A DNA stretch of 41,467 nucleotides from an uncultured Lachnospiraceae bacterium (GCA_944380185.1 CALWGV010000005.1:1-41467), one strand, 5' to 3'. Positions 30,600-39,122 are shown, counted from the first letter of the stretch. The notes: generated by a model from the letters alone, not told the origin. A program made the numbers and translations.

Positions 30600-32808
30600 T
30601 CAAAGCGGAGGCTTTCAGAACAAAGAAGAATTTCTGGCAAAGCTGGCGGAGACCTATGACGATATTCGCAGGATCAATTCAGGCGGCGGAGGAATCATTT
30701 ATTCGGCTGTCCATCGCCGGCTGAACCAGAAGGTGATTTTGAAGAAAATCCGCGAAGACAAGCTGGAGCTGATCGGGGGAGAGCGGGAGAAAAAGATCCT
30801 GCTGGGGTTAAAGAACAGTTATCTCCCGCAGATTTTTGACTTCTGGTCCTACGAGGACGAAGTCTATACGGTGATGGAGTTTATCGAGGGCAAGTCTTTC
30901 CTGGAGCTTTTGCAGGAGGGGAAGCGGTTTGCACAGAAGGATGTGATCCGCTGGACAAATCAGCTGGCACAGGTGCTGGAGTATCTGCACGGGGCCGGCG
31001 TGATTCACGGCGACATCAAGCCGGGAAATCTGATGCTGACGCCGCAAAACGATATCTGCCTCATCGATTTCAATGTGTCTCTGGTGGCCGGAAGCGCCAA
31101 GGAAGAGCAGATGGTAGGCTACTCGGAGGGCTATTCTCCCGTGGAGCAGCTGATCGTCTGGGGCGAGCATCTGAAAAGGGACGCCGCTCTTTCCCGTGAA
31201 GCGGCCGCGTCCCGGGATGCAGGAGCTTTTTCCTGGGACGATACGGATATCGCCCTGGACCTGGACGACACCGATATTGCCGGAGACGGCTGGAGCCCGA
31301 AGGGAGCGTATACAGAAGGGCGGACAGCCCGGCGGGCAGCCAGTCCTGCGGATTCTGCTTCGCCGCGGCCCGGGGCAGGTCCTGGCATGTCCGCACTCGG
31401 GGGCAGGACGGCTGCCCTTCTGCGCCAGGAGGAGAGAATGACCGGCCGGTACGGCAAAGGGATGACGGTGGATGAGCGCAGCGATATCTACAGCGCCTGC
31501 GCTACGATGTATACCTTGCTCACCGGCAGACGGACGGCGCCCTGTTATGAGGGAAGCCAGACGCCGATCGATCAGCTGGTGCCCTCGGTGAACGATGCCT
31601 TTGCCCATGTTTTGATGCACGGTCTCGCACAGAATCCGAAGGACAGATTTCAGAGCGCGGCGCAGATGCGCAGGGCCATGGGACAGCTGGTGCGCTCCAC
31701 CAGACGTTACAAGAGGCTTCTGGCGGCGCAGGATTTGACCATTCTTTTGGTGCTTTTGTGCTTTCTGGGTTCCGCCGCAGCCGCCTATTTCGGATGGCAG
31801 GGGAGAATTGCCCAGAGTTTTGCCTCCTCCATGGAGCAGGCCCAGCTGTATTATGAAGAGGGAGAATACGAGGAAGCGGCCCGGTACCTAAGTGAGCAGG
31901 TGACAGGGACTAGCCGGTACAGCAGTCAGCCGGATTTTGGCCAGGCATGGTATCTGGAGGGCTGCTGCTATCTGAATCTGGAGGAGTATGAGGAGGCGGC
32001 GAGCGCTTTTCGCAGCGCCATCTTCCTGGATGACCAACGGCCGGAGTATTACCGGGATTACGGCATAGCGCTGGCCCGCCTGGGTGATCTGGCTCAGGCA
32101 GAGGAAGCGCTTGGGCAGGCGAAGGCGCAGGGGCTGGGGACAGACGGCATAGCTCTGCTTTCGGGAGAAATCGCCATGGCAAGCGGGGATTACACTGCGG
32201 CCAGGGAAAATCTTACCGCTATCCTTGATTCGGAAGATGCGGATATCCGTCTGCGGGCGGCGCTCAAGCTGGATCAGCTCTACGAGGAGACAGACGAGCA
32301 GAAAGGATATGAAGAGAGAATCAGCATGCTTTCGGCTGTGGAGGAGAGTCTGGAGGAGGAAGACCGGCCTCCTGTATGGGAGCGCCTGGTCCAGGCTTAC
32401 AGCGACGCAGCCAGGGCTACCGGCGATCGGTCCTATTACGAGAATGCTCTCCGTGTGCTCGACGAGATCGAAGGGGCAGGCTATGATACCCTGGCCACCT
32501 GGCTCAATAAGGGAGTGGCACAGCAGGGATTGGGCGAATACGAGGCGGCCCGCGCTACTTTCACGGAGGCCCAAGAAAAGTTCCCCGAGACTTATCTGAT
32601 CGCCAAGCGCCTGGCCTTTCTGGAATATGAAGTGCAGTCCCAAGCGGACAGCGCGGCGCGGGATTATACTCTGTTTGCCCAGTATGCCCGGGAGTGCCTT
32701 GCGCTCTATCGTGCTCAGGGAGCGGATCAGATACAGGATTCGGAGGTCAACTATCTGGAGGAGCTTCTGGAAGAACTGCAGGCTCTGGGATGGATCGAGG
32801 AGGAATAA
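30583..32808 (+). CDS. Membrane Ser/Thr kinase with C-terminal TPR domain
   Basis: A 741-aa Hanks-type kinase. N-lobe: glycine loop NSGGGGIIYSA, Lys54 in VILKKI, Glu in GGEREKKIL. C-lobe: HGDIKPGN (142-149), where the usual Arg of HRD is Gly but the catalytic Asp144 and Asn149 remain; LIDFNVS (Asp162), where DFG is DFN; GYSPVEQL replaces APE; and DERSDIYSACATMYTLLTG is subdomain IX. An insert of about 100 residues (about 190-285) rich in Asp, Ala and Arg, with two DDTDIA repeats, separates APE from subdomain IX. One TM (about 385-402, ILLVLLCFLGSAAAAYFGW) follows, then TPR repeats to the end (YYEEGEYEEAARYL, GCCYLNLEEYEEAASAFRSA). The TPR part faces outside the membrane by prediction. Confidence 0.88.
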   Translation: MRQNFDQSGGFQNKEEFLAKLAETYDDIRRINSGGGGIIYSAVHRRLNQKVILKKIREDKLELIGGEREKKILLGLKNSYLPQIFDFWSYEDEVYTVMEFIEGKSFLELLQEGKRFAQKDVIRWTNQLAQVLEYLHGAGVIHGDIKPGNLMLTPQNDICLIDFNVSLVAGSAKEEQMVGYSEGYSPVEQLIVWGEHLKRDAALSREAAASRDAGAFSWDDTDIALDLDDTDIAGDGWSPKGAYTEGRTARRAASPADSASPRPGAGPGMSALGGRTAALLRQEERMTGRYGKGMTVDERSDIYSACATMYTLLTGRRTAPCYEGSQTPIDQLVPSVNDAFAHVLMHGLAQNPKDRFQSAAQMRRAMGQLVRSTRRYKRLLAAQDLTILLVLLCFLGSAAAAYFGWQGRIAQSFASSMEQAQLYYEEGEYEEAARYLSEQVTGTSRYSSQPDFGQAWYLEGCCYLNLEEYEEAASAFRSAIFLDDQRPEYYRDYGIALARLGDLAQAEEALGQAKAQGLGTDGIALLSGEIAMASGDYTAARENLTAILDSEDADIRLRAALKLDQLYEETDEQKGYEERISMLSAVEESLEEEDRPPVWERLVQAYSDAARATGDRSYYENALRVLDEIEGAGYDTLATWLNKGVAQQGLGEYEAARATFTEAQEKFPETYLIAKRLAFLEYEVQSQADSAARDYTLFAQYARECLALYRAQGADQIQDSEVNYLEELLEELQALGWIEEE

Positions 32809-32811
32809 AAA

Positions 32812-32943
32812 ATGGCGGATTTGCTGTGGTATGGGGGGCTGGCAGGAATGGCTGCATCTCTGCTTGTGCTGATTATTTTGCTGCCGGTCTTCCGCAAAAA
32901 GAGAAAAAAATTGTACAAGCAGATAGAGGAAGGAGAGCTGTGA
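32812..32943 (+). CDS. 43-aa single-pass membrane peptide
   Basis: ATG 32812 lies 4 bp after the kinase stop, with GAGGAGGAA (32797-32806) as ribosome binding site, and ends at TGA 32941-32943, one base before the next ATG. It reads a short N-terminus, a hydrophobic helix (GLAGMAASLLVLIILLPVF) and a basic tail (RKKRKKLYKQ then IEEGEL). Tight packing and a perfect ribosome binding site argue that it is real, although no family is recognised. It may be a small assembly or regulatory subunit of the kinase/TPR complex. Confidence 0.7.
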   Translation: MADLLWYGGLAGMAASLLVLIILLPVFRKKRKKLYKQIEEGEL

Positions 32944-32944
32944 G

Positions 32945-34420
32945 ATGAGAAACCTTTGGAAGAGGCATAAGGTGCTGCTGATCGGGATTCCCGTCGTTCT
33001 TCTCATCGTGGCGGGAGTGGTCTTATGGCTGGTGGGCAGCCGGAATCATCGGCTGAATGTGAGCCTGGAGGAGGGAAACCGCTGTCTGGAGGAGCTCGAC
33101 TATAATCAGGCTGTGGTCTATTACCGGCAGGCACTGGAGGTGGATGACAGCAACCGGGACGCAAACCTGGGTCTGGCGGAGGCCTATCAGGGCTTGGGCC
33201 AGGACAGCTACGCGGAGAGCGTCTACCAGGATATGCTGGAGGAGGACGACAGCCAGGCGGAGATCTATGAGCTGCTTGCTCAGCTGTATATCCAGCAGAG
33301 CAAGCTGGATGAGGCCAGGCAGCTGCTGGATGAGGCTCATGAGAAGGTGGAAGACGAGGCGATCACCGTTCTCTATGAGCTGACCAGACCACAGGCTCCC
33401 GGCACCAGCTATGAGGCGGGAGCCTATCAGGACCGTATTGCGGTGGAGCTGATTCCGGCTGCCGATGGGCAGATCATCTATTATACTCTGGATGGAACAG
33501 ATCCTACCACGCAGTCTCCGGTTTACACCGAGCCTCTGATCCTGCCCAATGGCGTCACGCAGATCAGGGCCATAGCGGTCAACAGCATTGGCTATCAGAG
33601 CGATATTGCCGTCTATGAGTATGATTTGCAGATCCGGGATGTGGAGGTCGTACTGGAGGAGCCGGTTATTGAACGGATTATCCGGGATACGCTGGAGATT
33701 CCCAGCTCAGAGCCGATCTACAATGACGATATCGAGCAGATTACCGAGCTCTACATCGTGGGCAGCACAGTGAGCTCCGGTGCAGATGAGTACACGGTAA
33801 ACCTGAAGGAGGGAATCTATATCGTCAATGGCAGCGAGTATACCTTCAGCGGGACGGGGCAGATCAGCACCCTGAACGATCTGCAGTATATGCCCTATCT
33901 GCGCCGGCTGGTGGTGGGATACCAGGGGGATCTGGATATCAGCGGTCTGGCCCGCTGCACCGGCATTACGGAACTGTCTCTGGTGGAGGATCAGCTGACA
34001 GATGCGGATATCCAGGTGCTGTCGGGGCTTGCCGGGCTGCAGGCTCTCAATCTGGGCTGGAACCAAATCAGCAATTTGAGTCCGCTGGCCGGTCTGAATA
34101 ATCTCACTACTTTAAGCCTCTGGGGCAACCGCCTGAGCGCGCTGACCGGAATCGAGGGACTTACCAATCTGACTTACCTGGACTTTGCTGACAATCAGGT
34201 CACCGATCTCACGCCGGTCCAGAACCTGACGGCATTGGAGGAGCTGTGGATGTATGACAATCAGGTGAGCAATCTGTCCAGTCTCACCGGCCTTGCGTCG
34301 CTGCGGGTGCTGATGCTGAAGGGAAACCCCATAGACGACCTGGAGACGGTGAGAGCCATCTATCCCCGTCTGGAACGTCTGGATGTGGATCTGCTTAATC
34401 TGGGAGGTGAAGAAGAGTGA
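32945..34420 (+). CDS. Membrane-anchored TPR / chitobiase-C-like / leucine-rich-repeat protein
   Basis: A 491-aa protein. A basic start and TM (VLLIGIPVVLLIVAGVVLWL, about 10-29) place the rest outside the cytoplasm. Domains in order: TPRs (about 40-145: LEELDYNQAVVYYRQALEVD, YIQQSKLDEARQLLDEAHEK); a chitobiase/beta-hexosaminidase C-terminal-type beta domain (about 155-230: IYYTLDGTDPTTQSPVYTEP, GVTQIRAIAVNSIGYQSD); a linker; then LRRs (about 315-485) with LSLVEDQLTDADIQVL, LNLGWNQISNLSPLAGLNNL and LDFADNQVTDLTPVQNLTAL. No catalytic hydrolase is present. It is likely a scaffold or ligand-binding surface component. Its end overlaps the next start (GTGA). Confidence 0.82.
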   Translation: MRNLWKRHKVLLIGIPVVLLIVAGVVLWLVGSRNHRLNVSLEEGNRCLEELDYNQAVVYYRQALEVDDSNRDANLGLAEAYQGLGQDSYAESVYQDMLEEDDSQAEIYELLAQLYIQQSKLDEARQLLDEAHEKVEDEAITVLYELTRPQAPGTSYEAGAYQDRIAVELIPAADGQIIYYTLDGTDPTTQSPVYTEPLILPNGVTQIRAIAVNSIGYQSDIAVYEYDLQIRDVEVVLEEPVIERIIRDTLEIPSSEPIYNDDIEQITELYIVGSTVSSGADEYTVNLKEGIYIVNGSEYTFSGTGQISTLNDLQYMPYLRRLVVGYQGDLDISGLARCTGITELSLVEDQLTDADIQVLSGLAGLQALNLGWNQISNLSPLAGLNNLTTLSLWGNRLSALTGIEGLTNLTYLDFADNQVTDLTPVQNLTALEELWMYDNQVSNLSSLTGLASLRVLMLKGNPIDDLETVRAIYPRLERLDVDLLNLGGEEE

Positions 34421-36771
34421 GTATCTGGGTTTGGATTAAAATGGGAATCTGTGCGCTTGTCCTTCTGGCCGGTCTGGTGCTTGCTCTGCTCGCCGTGATC
34501 AGACGGAAAAACAGGAAATTGTCCGGCACGATATTCCAGCTGGCTGTCGGCGTTGTGCTGGCGGCAGCTGGGGCAGTGCTTTTGGCAGGGCCTTTGCTGA
34601 TGAACGGCAGAGAACGCACTCTGGCCGATCAGAGGAACTATGTGGCCGTTAGACTGATGGAAATGGGGGATTATTCCAATGGTGCTTCCATGGCGGCTCA
34701 AGCCGATCAGCTGAGTCCCAACGAAGAGTCAAAGCAGCTGATGGTGCTGGCTGCCGGCTTTCAGCTGGATGCAGACAGAGGCCTTCGCTACATTGGCATC
34801 TATCTGCAGACGATGAGCGACGATGCGATTCTTCTGGATGCGCAGACTGCCTTTACCGATTACCAGGCAGGCAGAGACGCTTTGGATCCGGAGAGCAGCG
34901 AAGCGGAGACAGAGCGGTCGCAGCTGGAGGAGGAGCTTCGCGGCGAGCTGATGACGCTTCTCTATCAGGTCAAAGAAGAAATTCCGTCCTTTGACGACAG
35001 TGAGAGCGTAGCACAGATGCTCTCCCTGGTTCAGGAGGGCTATTATTCCGGCGAGCCGACCCAGGAGGATTCGCTGATGGCGGACGAGGTGGCGGCGGTG
35101 TACGCCATCCAAACGGCGGATTATCAGGCCATGCTGGATACGGCCATGAGCCAATTTGAAAAGAGCGACAGCTTTGAAAACAGAGCCAGCCTGGCCAATG
35201 TGGTGGCCAATCAGAGTCGGCTCTATAATCCTGCGGACGAGGAGATAACTCAGCTGCAGCAACAGATTTGGGAGCTGGAGGCGCAGTATCAGGAGGTCTA
35301 TAACGAATACACGCAGCTGACCGACGAGGCAGCCAGGCAGGAAAAACAGGAGGAGAGCGAACAAATCCTTCTGCAGATCGACAGTCTGGAGGAGCTGGCA
35401 GAAATCAGGGCGGCGAATAAGGCGATCAATTTCATTGAGGTGACCACTCCTGTGGAGGAGAAGAGCACCGTGATGTACAAGATCGAGCTGGCCAGACTCT
35501 ACTATCAGGCGCGAGAGGAGGATAAGGCCGAGGATTTCATGGTGGATGTGCTGGAAACCGTGGAGGAAGGGACCTCTGATGAACCGGCTGCCATGCTGAT
35601 GATGGATATGGCCGACAACTATCAGACGGACAACACCGACACGGACTGGTATTCCTATCAGACCCAGGACGGCGGCTCCAGCACTGAGAGCATATGGAAC
35701 AGCATCGAAAATCTCTTTGACTACTTCGGCGCAGACACTGACGATTACAGCTATTACGGCGAATTGACAGAGAGAAGCTTTTATTCCTGGCTTCTGGAGG
35801 TGCTGGATCACTATTATCACGGTCTGATTATTCGGGCCATCGACACCAGCCGTTTCCCCACCGTGCGGGTAACGGTAAATGTGGCGGTGGACACGGAGGG
35901 AACTCTCTCCGACAGCGATTTCCTGCTGGAGGATATGAGCGAGGCTCAGGATTTCACTCTTTTGACGGAGGATGAGCTGGAGGAAGAGACGACAGACACT
36001 TCCCTGGTGCTGGTGGTAGACCGCAGCGGCAGTATGGATGGTCAGCCTATGGACGACACCAAAGCGGCCGTGTCCAATTTTGCCCGGACTGCGCCGGAGG
36101 ATATGCGGATGGGGCTGGTAACCTTTGATGATGTGACCGAGAGCACACCCATTTCCACGGAGAGAAATACGCTCAGACAGATGATCGATGCCACCGATGC
36201 CAGAGGCGGCACCAGCATTGCCCTGGGACTTGCTCAGGCCGGCGATATGCTGGCGGCAGAGTCCGGTCGGAGGGTGATCATCCTCCTCTCCGACGGTGCG
36301 GACGGAAGTTCCGATATGATTGATGAGGTGTTAGCCGAGCTGAACCGGCAGAATATCATCGTCTATACCATCGGCTTTGGCGGTGTGGATGTGGCCTACA
36401 TGGAGTATATCGCGCAGAGCTGCGGAGGCCAGTTCCTGCAGGCGGAATCCACGGAGGTGCTGGGGCAGATTTATGCGCAGATCGGCACCACCATGACCAA
36501 TGACTATGTGCTGGAATTTGAAGCGGTCCATGAGCCGGAGGAATTTCTTCGGGATCTGAAAGTGTCGCTTGCCGATGAGGATGCCTTTGCCGAGGAGGAG
36601 TACCACGTTGGGGTAAGTCCTGAGGACATTGCCAAAGAGCAGGGGCAGGAACCTTTGGCAAATTATTTCAGGCAGATCGGCGGCTCCGGCGCGGAGGAGC
36701 CGGACACCCAGAATCAGGATGCGCAGGACCAGGATGCGGATGGTCAGAATGGAGGACAAAATGGGTTCTAA
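34417..36771 (+). CDS. Membrane-anchored von Willebrand factor A protein
   Basis: A 784-aa protein. GTG 34417 overlaps the upstream TGA, with GGGAGGTGAAG as ribosome binding site. Two N-terminal TM segments (about 6-27 and 40-62) precede a long helical, Glu/Gln-rich region (about 70-420) with TPR-like stretches and a coiled coil ([20 protein letters not shown]). The VWA domain spans about residues 528-710: [18 protein letters not shown] has an intact MIDAS (DxSxS from Asp535), [16 protein letters not shown] supplies the Thr and [12 protein letters not shown] the Asp. The acidic tail (about 755-784) is Gln/Asp rich. The intact MIDAS predicts metal-dependent ligand binding, as in pilus-tip or adhesin VWA proteins. 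Confidence 0.87.
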   Translation: MSIWVWIKMGICALVLLAGLVLALLAVIRRKNRKLSGTIFQLAVGVVLAAAGAVLLAGPLLMNGRERTLADQRNYVAVRLMEMGDYSNGASMAAQADQLSPNEESKQLMVLAAGFQLDADRGLRYIGIYLQTMSDDAILLDAQTAFTDYQAGRDALDPESSEAETERSQLEEELRGELMTLLYQVKEEIPSFDDSESVAQMLSLVQEGYYSGEPTQEDSLMADEVAAVYAIQTADYQAMLDTAMSQFEKSDSFENRASLANVVANQSRLYNPADEEITQLQQQIWELEAQYQEVYNEYTQLTDEAARQEKQEESEQILLQIDSLEELAEIRAANKAINFIEVTTPVEEKSTVMYKIELARLYYQAREEDKAEDFMVDVLETVEEGTSDEPAAMLMMDMADNYQTDNTDTDWYSYQTQDGGSSTESIWNSIENLFDYFGADTDDYSYYGELTERSFYSWLLEVLDHYYHGLIIRAIDTSRFPTVRVTVNVAVDTEGTLSDSDFLLEDMSEAQDFTLLTEDELEEETTDTSLVLVVDRSGSMDGQPMDDTKAAVSNFARTAPEDMRMGLVTFDDVTESTPISTERNTLRQMIDATDARGGTSIALGLAQAGDMLAAESGRRVIILLSDGADGSSDMIDEVLAELNRQNIIVYTIGFGGVDVAYMEYIAQSCGGQFLQAESTEVLGQIYAQIGTTMTNDYVLEFEAVHEPEEFLRDLKVSLADEDAFAEEEYHVGVSPEDIAKEQGQEPLANYFRQIGGSGAEEPDTQNQDAQDQDADGQNGGQNGF

Positions 36772-37357
36772 GAAAAAGCGGATAAAGAAAGAAAAAGCCG
36801 CCGCAAGTGAAGCACTCCAAAAAAAGACGGCTGGAACAAAAGGCGGACGGCGGACAGGATATATTCTTCTTGCCATCGGCGTGATTTTTCTCATCGCCGG
36901 TCTGTATCTGTTCAGCCGGACCTGGGGGGTCAATCTCCTTTTTACAGCCGTCTGGGTGGGCAGGCTGAGCCGGTTTTACTGGATTGTCATCCTGGCAGGA
37001 GCAGTGCTTGCGGCCCTGGGTGCGCTTATGCTGAAAAAGAGGGGACGGACTAAAGAAGAGCAGAAGGAGACGGAGACGGCAAGGATGCCCGACCCCGAAC
37101 CGGAGTCCGAGTCTGAATCGGTGCCGGAACCTGCACCGGAACCCGAACCTGCTCCCGAACCGGTGCCGGAACCTGCACCGGAATCGGAAGTGGAAATGGA
37201 AGCCGAACCGGAAGCGACACGGAAACCTGCGCCTGGGCCTCAGCCCGAGCCTGCAGCGAAGGATGAGCAGCCGGGAGAACGATTCTGCCCTGTATGCGGA
37301 AACAAGCTCAGCGCCAGAAGCCGATTCTGCGGCAAATGCGGAGCAAAGGTGGAATAA
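36761..37357 (+). CDS. Two-TM protein with Pro-Glu repeat linker and C-terminal zinc ribbon
   Basis: A 198-aa protein; ATG 36761 overlaps the end of the VWA gene and is preceded by GGAGG (36751-36755). Earlier in-frame starts lie inside the VWA gene. A basic N-terminus ([14 protein letters not shown]) is followed by two TM segments ([19 protein letters not shown] and [19 protein letters not shown]), a linker of about 65 residues of Pro-Glu-Ala repeats ([17 protein letters not shown]), and a zinc ribbon (CPVCGNKL then CGKCG). Both ends should be cytoplasmic. It is the last gene before the terminator; a role as stiff spacer or partner-binding subunit is speculative. Confidence 0.75.
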   Translation: MGSKKKRIKKEKAAASEALQKKTAGTKGGRRTGYILLAIGVIFLIAGLYLFSRTWGVNLLFTAVWVGRLSRFYWIVILAGAVLAALGALMLKKRGRTKEEQKETETARMPDPEPESESESVPEPAPEPEPAPEPVPEPAPESEVEMEAEPEATRKPAPGPQPEPAAKDEQPGERFCPVCGNKLSARSRFCGKCGAKVE

Positions 37358-37401
37358 AAGGAAAAAGCGTAATAAGGAAAAGCAAATATAAGGCAAAAGA
37401 A

Positions 37402-37457
37402 AATCCACACGTTCATTCATAAGCGGTGAAAGCAAGAATGACGTGTGGATTTTTTTA
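37402..37457. terminator. Rho-independent terminator ending the Tad/signalling operon
   Basis: AATCCACACGT (37402-37412) pairs with ACGTGTGGATT (37441-37451), with inner CATTC/GAATG, and is followed by a T7 run (37451-37457). On the minus strand it is followed by TTTTCTTTTG, so it can also stop the convergent lipoprotein gene. Confidence 0.88.
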
Positions 37458-37487
37458 TTGGGATGTGAAAGGGATTATGCCGGCCTG

Positions 37488-38450
37488 TTATTCCACTGCC
37501 GTGTAGTTGCCGGCGGTAATCTCATCGACCGCTTCCTTTACCAGATTCAGGTAGTTGGGCGTGCCGGCCAGAGTGGCTCCGGTCACCACATCGGCCACGA
37601 CCCACTGACCGTCCTCATTCTGGACCATGTCGTCTCCGTCGGGAGCATAATCGTAATTTACGCCGTTGTCATAGACATAGTTCTTGATCAGCTCCAGATT
37701 GCCGGGGAAGGTGATGGAACTGGGCCAGAAATCAACGCCGTGATTGATGGAAGCCTTGGTGCCGATCTCCACAGTGGCAGCCTCCTCGCCGTCAGCAGTC
37801 AGAAGCACGGCTCCGTCGGCCATATTGTCGTGATACCAGGCGCCGCCCTCTGCGGTGGAGACATAGGACAGGAAATCGACTTCTTCACCGTCGATCTCAG
37901 CAGTGTAGGTGATTCCGCCATTTTCATCGGCTGCGCCGGTCCACTGAATACCGCCCACTTCGAAGTACATCGGATAAGAGCCGCTCTCCAGCGCAATCAC
38001 ATCGTCGCCCAGGGCAGCAGCGGTGTCCTCGTCAAGCAGACCCCAACCGGTGGCTCCGCTGGCGGCATAGGGCAGAAGAGCCTCCTCAAACTCAATATAG
38101 ACCACATCTTCGCTGTCCAGATCATAGTAAACGACAGCCTTGATGGCGCTGTCCACTGCATCGCCTTCCATGCTGTAGATACCGTAGGACGTGGCATACA
38201 CAATGTTTGCTCCTTCAGCCACCAGGGCATCCACATCGATATCGCGGTACTCTACCTCGACGGCGGCTTCGGTTTCCGTCTCCGCCTCGGTCTCAGCGGC
38301 GGTCTCCGCTTCCGTGGCCTGTGCGGTCGTTTCTGCGGCCTCCGTGGCGGCGCCGGTGGTCTCGGCGCTCTCGCTGGAGCAGCCGGCCAGAGCAGCCAGC
38401 ATGGTCAGTGCCAGGCAGCCGGCCATGATCTTCTTGATTGTTTTTCTCAT
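37488..38450 (-). CDS. FMN-binding-type lipoprotein
   Basis: A 320-aa secreted lipoprotein. The signal peptide MRKTIKKIMAGCLALTMLAA ends in the lipobox LAGC, followed by a low-complexity Thr/Glu/Ala linker (about 25-60). The body contains YYDLDSEDVVYIEFEEALLP and ends in DVVTGATLAGTPNYLNLVKE, where TGAT resembles the Ser/Thr-Gly-Ala-Thr flavin-attachment motif of FMN-binding domains (NqrC/RnfG type). It may carry covalent flavin outside the cell; this is inference. AGGAGG 8 nt upstream fixes ATG 38450; a longer frame to 38495 has no ribosome binding site. It is controlled by its own operator-laden promoter. Confidence 0.72.
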   Translation of the reverse strand: MRKTIKKIMAGCLALTMLAALAGCSSESAETTGAATEAAETTAQATEAETAAETEAETETEAAVEVEYRDIDVDALVAEGANIVYATSYGIYSMEGDAVDSAIKAVVYYDLDSEDVVYIEFEEALLPYAASGATGWGLLDEDTAAALGDDVIALESGSYPMYFEVGGIQWTGAADENGGITYTAEIDGEEVDFLSYVSTAEGGAWYHDNMADGAVLLTADGEEAATVEIGTKASINHGVDFWPSSITFPGNLELIKNYVYDNGVNYDYAPDGDDMVQNEDGQWVVADVVTGATLAGTPNYLNLVKEAVDEITAGNYTAVE

Positions 38451-38501
38451 CGTTGTTTCCTCCTCTTGAAACATGTACATCTGTAAAGTCGGCACATATG
38501 G

Positions 38502-38553
38502 TTAGTACATATGTACTAAACCATATACTAGTACGAACGTACTAAAAAGTCAA
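38502..38553 (-). promoter_or_regulatory. Promoter with two palindromic operators for the lipoprotein gene
   Basis: On the minus strand TTGACT (plus 38548-38553), 17-bp spacer, TAGTAT (plus 38525-38530). TAGTACGAACGTACTA (38529-38544) fills the spacer and TTAGTACATATGTACTAA (38502-38519), a perfect palindrome, covers the start site. The centres are 26 bp apart. The arms share TAGTAC/GTACTA, as expected for two sites of one dimeric (TetR/MarR-like) repressor. No such repressor gene is seen in the window. Confidence 0.72.
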
Positions 38554-38606
38554 GGGGAGCTGCCCGGAATTAATAAAAAATTCACAGATATAATCCGGCA
38601 GAAAGA

Positions 38607-38633
38607 TCCGGGCATCATGCCCAGAGAACCGGA
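38607..38633 (-). terminator. Possible hairpin after the small FMN-binding gene
   Basis: GGGCA (38610-38614)/TGCCC (38618-38622), or alternatively TCCGG (38607-38611)/CCGGA (38629-38633), lies downstream of the 38658 gene on the minus strand. A palindrome GCAATCCTTGGATTGC is nearby (38640-38655). No clean T tract follows, so termination is uncertain. Confidence 0.25.
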
Positions 38634-38657
38634 CAACAGCAATCCTTGGATTGCGGG

Positions 38658-39098
38658 CTACTGTGCGGGCCGAGCTTTGTCCAGGGCGGTCTGGACGGCC
38701 TTAAGCAGCACATAGCTGGTGTATTTGGTGCTGTCGGTATAAGTGATTTCCTCGGTGGACTGTTTTTCGATAATCTGTGCGGCCAGACTTTCGAGAGTAG
38801 GCTCCATCAGGGGGTACATGGTGGTTACGGTTTCGTCCAGATTGACCAGACGGATAGCCTGGATCTCATCGGAATTCACGGTAACCTCCACATCCAGATT
38901 CTGTCCGCTTAAGGACAGGGACGCCGTATAGACGCCGGGTATGTAGCCGGCAGCACCGGTGGCAGCCGTCTCCTCATCATCCTTGCCGCCAAACATGGCG
39001 AGAAAGAGGACAACCAGCAGGATGGCTAACCCCACAAAGATAGCGGTGTAGATCAGCTCCTTCATCCGAAGTACTACTATTTTCGTCTTTGCGCTCAT
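38658..39098 (-). CDS. Small membrane-anchored FMN-binding-domain-like protein
   Basis: A 146-aa protein with an N-terminal TM (TAIFVGLAILLVVLFLAMFG, about 18-37) and an extracytoplasmic domain: GYIPGVYTASLSLSGQNLDV, VNSDEIQAIRLVNLDETVTT and KYTSYVLLKAVQTALDKA. The general strand-strand-helix pattern resembles FMN-binding domains (PF04205), but the SGAT flavin-attachment motif is replaced by TDSTKYTS, so flavin binding is doubtful. Similar small proteins are common in Lachnospiraceae as far as I recall. GGAGGG lies close before ATG 39098. It is on the same strand as the lipoprotein at 38450 but separated by that gene's promoter. Confidence 0.62.
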   Translation of the reverse strand: MSAKTKIVVLRMKELIYTAIFVGLAILLVVLFLAMFGGKDDEETAATGAAGYIPGVYTASLSLSGQNLDVEVTVNSDEIQAIRLVNLDETVTTMYPLMEPTLESLAAQIIEKQSTEEITYTDSTKYTSYVLLKAVQTALDKARPAQ

Positions 39099-39122
39099 AT
39101 GTCCCTCCGAACGCAGAATTCT

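Noticed and set aside
31888-33006. Antisense ORF of 372 codons spanning the kinase end, the 43-aa peptide and the TPR/LRR gene start
   Set aside because: It crosses three well-supported sense genes, lacks a ribosome binding site and shows no domain; it is a shadow of GC-rich coding sequence.
34729-35820. Long antisense ORF (363 codons) opposite the VWA gene
   Set aside because: It mirrors the codon pattern of the sense gene, has no ribosome binding site and reads as low-complexity Leu/His/Arg text. The sense frame has TM, coiled-coil and MIDAS motifs.
37081-37260. Short repetitive DNA encoding Pro-Glu repeats, considered as a CRISPR-like array
   Set aside because: The repeats are degenerate codons of one protein linker in frame, without unique spacers; there is no CRISPR array in the window.
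37443-38486. Plus-strand ORF of 347 codons opposite the lipoprotein
   Set aside because: The minus strand has a signal peptide, lipobox, ribosome binding site and promoter; the plus-strand text is Gly/Ile/His-rich shadow and starts inside the terminator region.
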